Below are positions 60,982 to 64,000 of a stretch of DNA of 64,000 nt, in pieces. The notes under the pieces were generated by a model that made no database searches, was not told where the DNA came from, and saw only the letters and a program-made list of their open reading frames with translations. The stretch covers positions 62,001 through 126,000 of the forward strand of contig NZ_JACHXP010000006.1 of NCBI RefSeq assembly GCF_014192215.1, written 5' to 3'. The DNA is from Halomonas cerina (GTDB taxonomy: Bacteria > Pseudomonadota > Gammaproteobacteria > Pseudomonadales > Halomonadaceae). Position 1 is the first letter of the stretch. Every line of letters starts with the position of its first letter. The position numbers and the translations under genes are program-made.

Positions 60982-61689
60982 ATGCTCAAGGTACGCCTGT
61001 ATCGCTATCACCCCGAGCTCGATGAGCGGCCCCGGATGGCGACCCTGAAGGTCGATGACCGCTTCCGCAAGGCCATGGTGCTCGATGTGCTGGAGTCGCT
61101 GAAGGAACGCGATCCCACCCTGGCCTATCGGCGCTCCTGCCGGGAGGGGGTGTGTGGCTCGGACGGCATGAACATCAACGGCAAGAACGGCCTGGCCTGC
61201 GTAACATCGGTGGCCGAGGTGCTGGGAAGCGCCGATACCCTGACCCTGCGTCCGCTGCCAGGCATGCCGGTGATCCGCGACCTGGTCGTCGACCAGACGC
61301 TGTTCTTCCGCCAGTTCGAGAAGATCCGCCCGTGGCTGATCAATGACGAACCGCCCTCGGCCATCGAGCGACGGCAAAGCCCCGCGGACCGGGAAAAGCT
61401 CGATGGCCTCTACGAATGCATCCTGTGCGCCTGCTGCAGCTCGGCCTGCCCCTCCTGGTGGTGGAACCCGGACAAGTACATCGGGCCGGCCGGCCTGATC
61501 CAGGCCTATCGGTTCCTGATCGACAGCCGCGACACGGCGACGGACGAGCGGCTAGCCGAGCTCGAGGACCCCTTCAGCGTGTTCCGCTGCCGGCAGATCG
61601 CCAACTGCACCTGGGTATGCCCCAAGGGCCTCAACCCGATGCGGGCCATCGGGCATATCAAGGCGATGCTGCTGGCCCGGGGCAGTTGA
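60982..61689 (+). CDS. Orphan succinate dehydrogenase iron-sulfur subunit (SdhB paralogue)
   Basis: A 235-residue complete SdhB-type protein from ATG 60982 (GAGGAG upstream). All cluster ligands are present: C53, C58, D61 and C73 for [2Fe-2S]; C146, C149, C152 and C213 for [4Fe-4S]; C156, C203 and C209 for [3Fe-4S]. Each is at the E. coli position minus two or three. GKNGLACVTSV, CILCACCSSACPSWWWNPDKYIGPAG and CPKGLNPMRAIGHIKAMLL are near-identical to true SdhB. No sdhA, sdhC or sdhD is nearby. It lies 32 bases behind the small secreted gene and the NsrR-type box. Confidence 0.88.
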   Translation: MLKVRLYRYHPELDERPRMATLKVDDRFRKAMVLDVLESLKERDPTLAYRRSCREGVCGSDGMNINGKNGLACVTSVAEVLGSADTLTLRPLPGMPVIRDLVVDQTLFFRQFEKIRPWLINDEPPSAIERRQSPADREKLDGLYECILCACCSSACPSWWWNPDKYIGPAGLIQAYRFLIDSRDTATDERLAELEDPFSVFRCRQIANCTWVCPKGLNPMRAIGHIKAMLLARGS

Positions 61690-61861
61690 CGGACGGTTGT
61701 CATTCTCCACAAGCGTGACTTTCCGACATCCTGTCGGTAGGTCCGAAGTCAACCTTGAAGATAGCACAGCGAAGTAAGGAGGCAGCGAGAACAGGGTTGC
61801 CTGATGGCGACGCGCTATCTCTCTCCGCACTAAAAGTACGGGGTATCTCGCGTAAAATCTG

Positions 61862-62383
61862 ATGAACAAGCGCACAGGAACCAGTAGAAACACCATGATG
61901 GCCACCTTGTGGCGCAACCGTGGACGACGCTCCCGAGCCATCGCATTCGCCGTGATGCTGGGCAGTCTGGCGGCTGCTGGAGACGTGATCGCCGTGGAGC
62001 CAGTCGGCCCCCAGTTGACCGAGAAGCTGCGCGGACTGTTGGTAAAGGAGATGACCGAGGTCGAGGCGGCCATGCAGGAGACCTATAGTGCCATCATCCA
62101 AGGCAAGCATGACGAGGTGGCACAGAAGGGCCAGGCTATCCACGACAGTTTCATCCTTGAGCAGTCCCTTACCGAGCAGGATCGACAGGACCTGAAAGCG
62201 GCGGTGCCTGTGGAGTTCCTGCAAATGGACAAGCGGTTCCATCAGTTGTCGGCGTCACTGGCCGAGGCGGGAAGACAGCAGAACACCCAGGAGCAGGTCA
62301 AAGTCTTCAACCGCATGACCGAATCCTGCGTGGCCTGTCACAGCCGCTACGTGACGGATCGTTTTAAGGGGCTGCAGGAGTAG
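61862..62383 (+). CDS. Class II c-type cytochrome (cytochrome c'-like)
   Basis: A 173-residue protein. An N-terminal region with a long basic stretch precedes a signal segment (AIAFAVMLGSLAAAGDVIA). The mature helical body ends with a single haem motif SCVACHSRYV near the C-terminus. A haem site at the C-terminal end of a four-helix bundle is the mark of class II cytochromes c, including cytochrome c', which binds NO. It sits between the orphan sdhB and hmp, both NO-linked. The start could also be ATG 61895. Function as an NO-binding cytochrome is inferred. Confidence 0.75.
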   Translation: MNKRTGTSRNTMMATLWRNRGRRSRAIAFAVMLGSLAAAGDVIAVEPVGPQLTEKLRGLLVKEMTEVEAAMQETYSAIIQGKHDEVAQKGQAIHDSFILEQSLTEQDRQDLKAAVPVEFLQMDKRFHQLSASLAEAGRQQNTQEQVKVFNRMTESCVACHSRYVTDRFKGLQE

Positions 62384-62505
62384 TCCATTCCCGGGAGTTG
62401 GGGAATCGATACTCGTTAAGCCGAACGCGTGTGTCGGTGTGCAGTCGACGCCGTCTTCGCGACGGCAGCGCGATCGATCAGGTCATGCTGGCCCGCAGAC
62501 GACGA

Positions 62506-62526
62506 CGCCCCGGTTTGGCCGGGGCG
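62506..62526. terminator. Hairpin between convergent cytochrome c' and hmp
   Basis: CGCCCCGG (62506-62513) pairs with CCGGGGCG (62519-62526), and GACGAC/GTCGTC extend it outward with a bulge. Weak T-tracts. Confidence 0.6.
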
Positions 62527-62555
62527 CCGTGTCGTCTTGGTTGGGCCGCTTGGCC

Positions 62556-63725
62556 TCAGGCGGCGTCGAGGGGCCGCGAGGGGCCGAAATGCTCGTAGTG
62601 GCGGCGCTCGTCGGGTACCCCGAGTTCGGCCAGGGCGCGGTTCACCGCGGTCATGAAGCCCTGGGGACCGACGAGGTAGCAGCGGGCCCCTTCGGGCACA
62701 TAGCGGGCCAGCAGCTCGCGGTCGACCCGCCCGGTGTGATCGGCACTGTCGCCATGCTCGTGCACCGTGACGGCCCGCAGACGCTCAGGGTGCTCGACGG
62801 CGAGCGCGGCGATCTCGTCGCGGAAGGCATGGTGCTCGGCGTCCAGGGCGGCGTGCAGATAGACCACCCGGCGGCCTTCGGCCAGGGCGCGACGGGCCAT
62901 GGGCAGCAGCGGGGTCTGGCCGACCCCACCGCTGGCCAGCAGCAACGGCTCGTCGCCATCGGCCAGGGTCAGGTCGCCGGCGGGAGGCAGCAGCTCCAGG
63001 GTGTCGCCGATCGCCAGGACGTCATGGAAATGCCGGCTCGCCCGGCCCTCGGGTTCGCGCTTGATCGAGATCCGATAGCTCTTGCCGTTGGGCACGTCCG
63101 ATAGGCTGTAGTGCCGATAGACCGGCTCGCCGTCGATGGTGAGGCGCACGCCGATGAACTGTCCCGGGGTGTGGTCGGCCACCGGTCCGCCATCCTCGGG
63201 CTCCAGCACGAAGGAGCGGATCACCGCGCTCTCCTGGTGGGTCGCGGCGATGCGGAAACGGCGAGTGCCGCGCCAGCCGCCGGGGCGCTGGGCGAACTCC
63301 CGGTAGCGCTGATCCTCCAGCTCGATGAGCAGGCCGGCCAGTTCTTCGTAGAGGCCGCTCCAGGCGGCGGCGATCTCCGGCGTCACCGCCTCACCCAGCA
63401 CCTCGCCGATGGCGGCCATCAGGCACTCGCCGACGATGGGGTACTGGTCGGGCTGGATGCCCAGGGAGACGTGCTTGCTGACCACGGTGGCCAGCACGCC
63501 GCGCGCCTGCTGCGGATTCTGGCGCAATTGCACATAGGCGAGCACCGCGCCGGCCAGGGCCCGCGGCTGGCCGCCGTCGCGCTGGTGGGTCTCGTTGAAC
63601 AGCGGCTTCACCTCGGGATAACGCGCGAACATCAGCGGGTAGAAGCGCTGGGTGATGGCGTCGAGGTGCTCGGCGACTACCGGGGCGGTGGCGTCGATCA
63701 GTCGTTCCTGCTCTTTCGTCAGCAT
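62556..63725 (-). CDS. hmp: Flavohaemoprotein, NO dioxygenase
   Basis: A 389-residue protein. The globin domain has the proximal histidine H85 in VVSKHVSLGI. The FAD domain has HYSLSDVPNGKSYRISIKRE (RxYS-type) and the NADPH part GGVGQTPLLPMA, with a C-terminal HYEHFGPSRPL. It oxidises NO to nitrate with oxygen and NADPH. The start at ATG 63725 lies 47 bases downstream of a perfect sigma-54 promoter, so expression is probably enhancer-driven rather than NsrR-repressed. No NsrR-type box is seen here. Confidence 0.95.
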   Translation of the reverse strand: MLTKEQERLIDATAPVVAEHLDAITQRFYPLMFARYPEVKPLFNETHQRDGGQPRALAGAVLAYVQLRQNPQQARGVLATVVSKHVSLGIQPDQYPIVGECLMAAIGEVLGEAVTPEIAAAWSGLYEELAGLLIELEDQRYREFAQRPGGWRGTRRFRIAATHQESAVIRSFVLEPEDGGPVADHTPGQFIGVRLTIDGEPVYRHYSLSDVPNGKSYRISIKREPEGRASRHFHDVLAIGDTLELLPPAGDLTLADGDEPLLLASGGVGQTPLLPMARRALAEGRRVVYLHAALDAEHHAFRDEIAALAVEHPERLRAVTVHEHGDSADHTGRVDRELLARYVPEGARCYLVGPQGFMTAVNRALAELGVPDERRHYEHFGPSRPLDAA

Positions 63726-63771
63726 GGGAGTCCTTGTTGTCTGGGGTGGTCATGATGGCCCTCCCCGGAAG

Positions 63772-63786
63772 GCAAGACCTGTGCCA
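63772..63786 (-). promoter_or_regulatory. Sigma-54 promoter of hmp
   Basis: On the minus strand TGGCAC-AGGTC-TTGC, a perfect match to the TGGCAC-N5-TTGC consensus. It lies 47 bases upstream of the hmp start. Confidence 0.88.
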
Positions 63787-63855
63787 GTCTGGCCCGGAAG
63801 CCTGGTCGCGGCGCCGCATACCCGTGGCCTGCGGAGCCGGCATGAGGCAAGTGTT

Positions 63856-63907
63856 GTTGAAATGACATGATTCGTGTTGTCATAATGACATTTATTGTCA
63901 AAAGTAC
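63856..63907. promoter_or_regulatory. Three NorR-type enhancer sites (TGT-N7-ACA)
   Basis: GT-N7-AC cores at 63856-63866, 63879-63889 and 63897-63907. Each is flanked by T and A, so all three read TGT-N7-ACA. The middle one is GTCA-TAA-TGAC, a perfect inverted repeat. They lie 70-135 bases upstream of the hmp sigma-54 promoter. They differ from the GGT-N7-ACC sites at norR. Confidence 0.7.
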
Positions 63908-63913
63908 ACTCTC

Positions 63914-64000
63914 ATGACCGATTTCCTGCGTGCGTTGCACGAGCTCCTGGCCTGCCTGGGCGAGCAGGCCCCGGACACGTCCCTGGCCGGGGAATGGGAT
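63914..64000 (+). CDS. Start of a gene divergent from hmp, possibly a NorR/FhpR-type activator (partial)
   Basis: The frame opens at ATG 63914 and stays open to the window edge, giving 29 residues (MTDFLRALHELLACLGEQAP and onward). The N-terminus is a leucine-rich helix, compatible with the start of a NorR-like GAF domain but not diagnostic. The case for a regulator rests on position: it mirrors norR, being divergent from a sigma-54 NO-defence gene, with three enhancer sites and the last site just before its ATG. Too little is present to be sure. Confidence 0.5.
   Translation, partial: MTDFLRALHELLACLGEQAPDTSLAGEWD

Noticed and set aside
61690..61861. A small gene or regulatory RNA ahead of the cytochrome c' gene
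   Set aside because: I see a few weak inverted repeats but no open frame with a ribosome site and no terminator-like structure.

Overview
The window is GC-rich, gene-dense bacterial chromosome. A Tat-exported nitrous oxide reductase cluster, NsrR and NorR regulators, class II ribonucleotide reductase, a myo-inositol cluster and acrylyl-CoA reductase together suggest a denitrifying marine or halophilic gammaproteobacterium, most likely a Halomonas relative. No 16S or other taxonomic marker is present, so this placement is inference. I saw no rRNA, tRNA, CRISPR array, insertion sequence or prophage. The ordinary spacing and strand switching look like core chromosome.

Layout: (1) 1-7.2 kb, myo-inositol catabolism: iolC (runs off the left edge, fused to a DUF2090 domain), iolG, an IolH-like and an IolI-like TIM-barrel protein, an RpiR-family regulator and iolB, with eight copies of one palindromic operator. 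(2) 7.2-12.1 kb, D-Ala-D-Ala dipeptidase, a lytic transglycosylase-like lipoprotein, a YfcG-type GST, a DJ-1/PfpI protein and an acuR-acuI pair. (3) 12.3-24.3 kb, four cyclic-di-GMP proteins interspersed with a CapK/PaaK-type ligase, an LHPP-type phosphatase and a catalase. (4) 24.4-27.5 kb, ahpC and ahpF. (5) 27.5-35.7 kb, nosRZDFYL on the minus strand, preceded by a small cytochrome c. (6) 35.8-40.3 kb, a SUOX-fold molybdoenzyme, a membrane cytochrome b, a secreted methionine-rich protein and a divergent two-component system. (7) 40.2-51.6 kb, nsrR, hemN, gdhA, ubiT, split class II RNR (nrdJa, nrdJb), and a ubiU-ubiV-radical SAM operon. (8) 51.7-55.3 kb, a globin, a hemerythrin protein, the di-iron Fe-S repair protein RIC and norR. 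(9) 55.4-60.5 kb, a TetR-MFP-RND efflux operon. (10) 60.5-64 kb, a small secreted protein, an orphan SdhB, a class II cytochrome c, hmp and the start of a divergent gene.

Regulatory sites read by eye tie much of the right half to low oxygen and nitric oxide. Four Anr/Dnr/FNR-type boxes lie ahead of the cytochrome c-nos block, hemN, ubiT-nrdJ and ubiUV/globin. An NsrR-type box precedes the secreted protein-SdhB pair. Two sigma-54 promoters, each with three GT-N7-AC enhancer sites, lie ahead of ric and hmp. The genes fit a shift to N2O respiration: oxygen-independent ubiquinone (UbiTUV), haem (HemN) and deoxynucleotide (NrdJ) synthesis, plus NO defence (RIC, Hmp, cytochrome c').

The most novel candidates are: a methionine-rich peptide / molybdoenzyme / cytochrome b module with its own two-component system and operator repeats; an apparently NsrR-controlled spare succinate dehydrogenase iron-sulfur subunit; and two parallel NorR-type sigma-54 circuits whose operator flanks differ.
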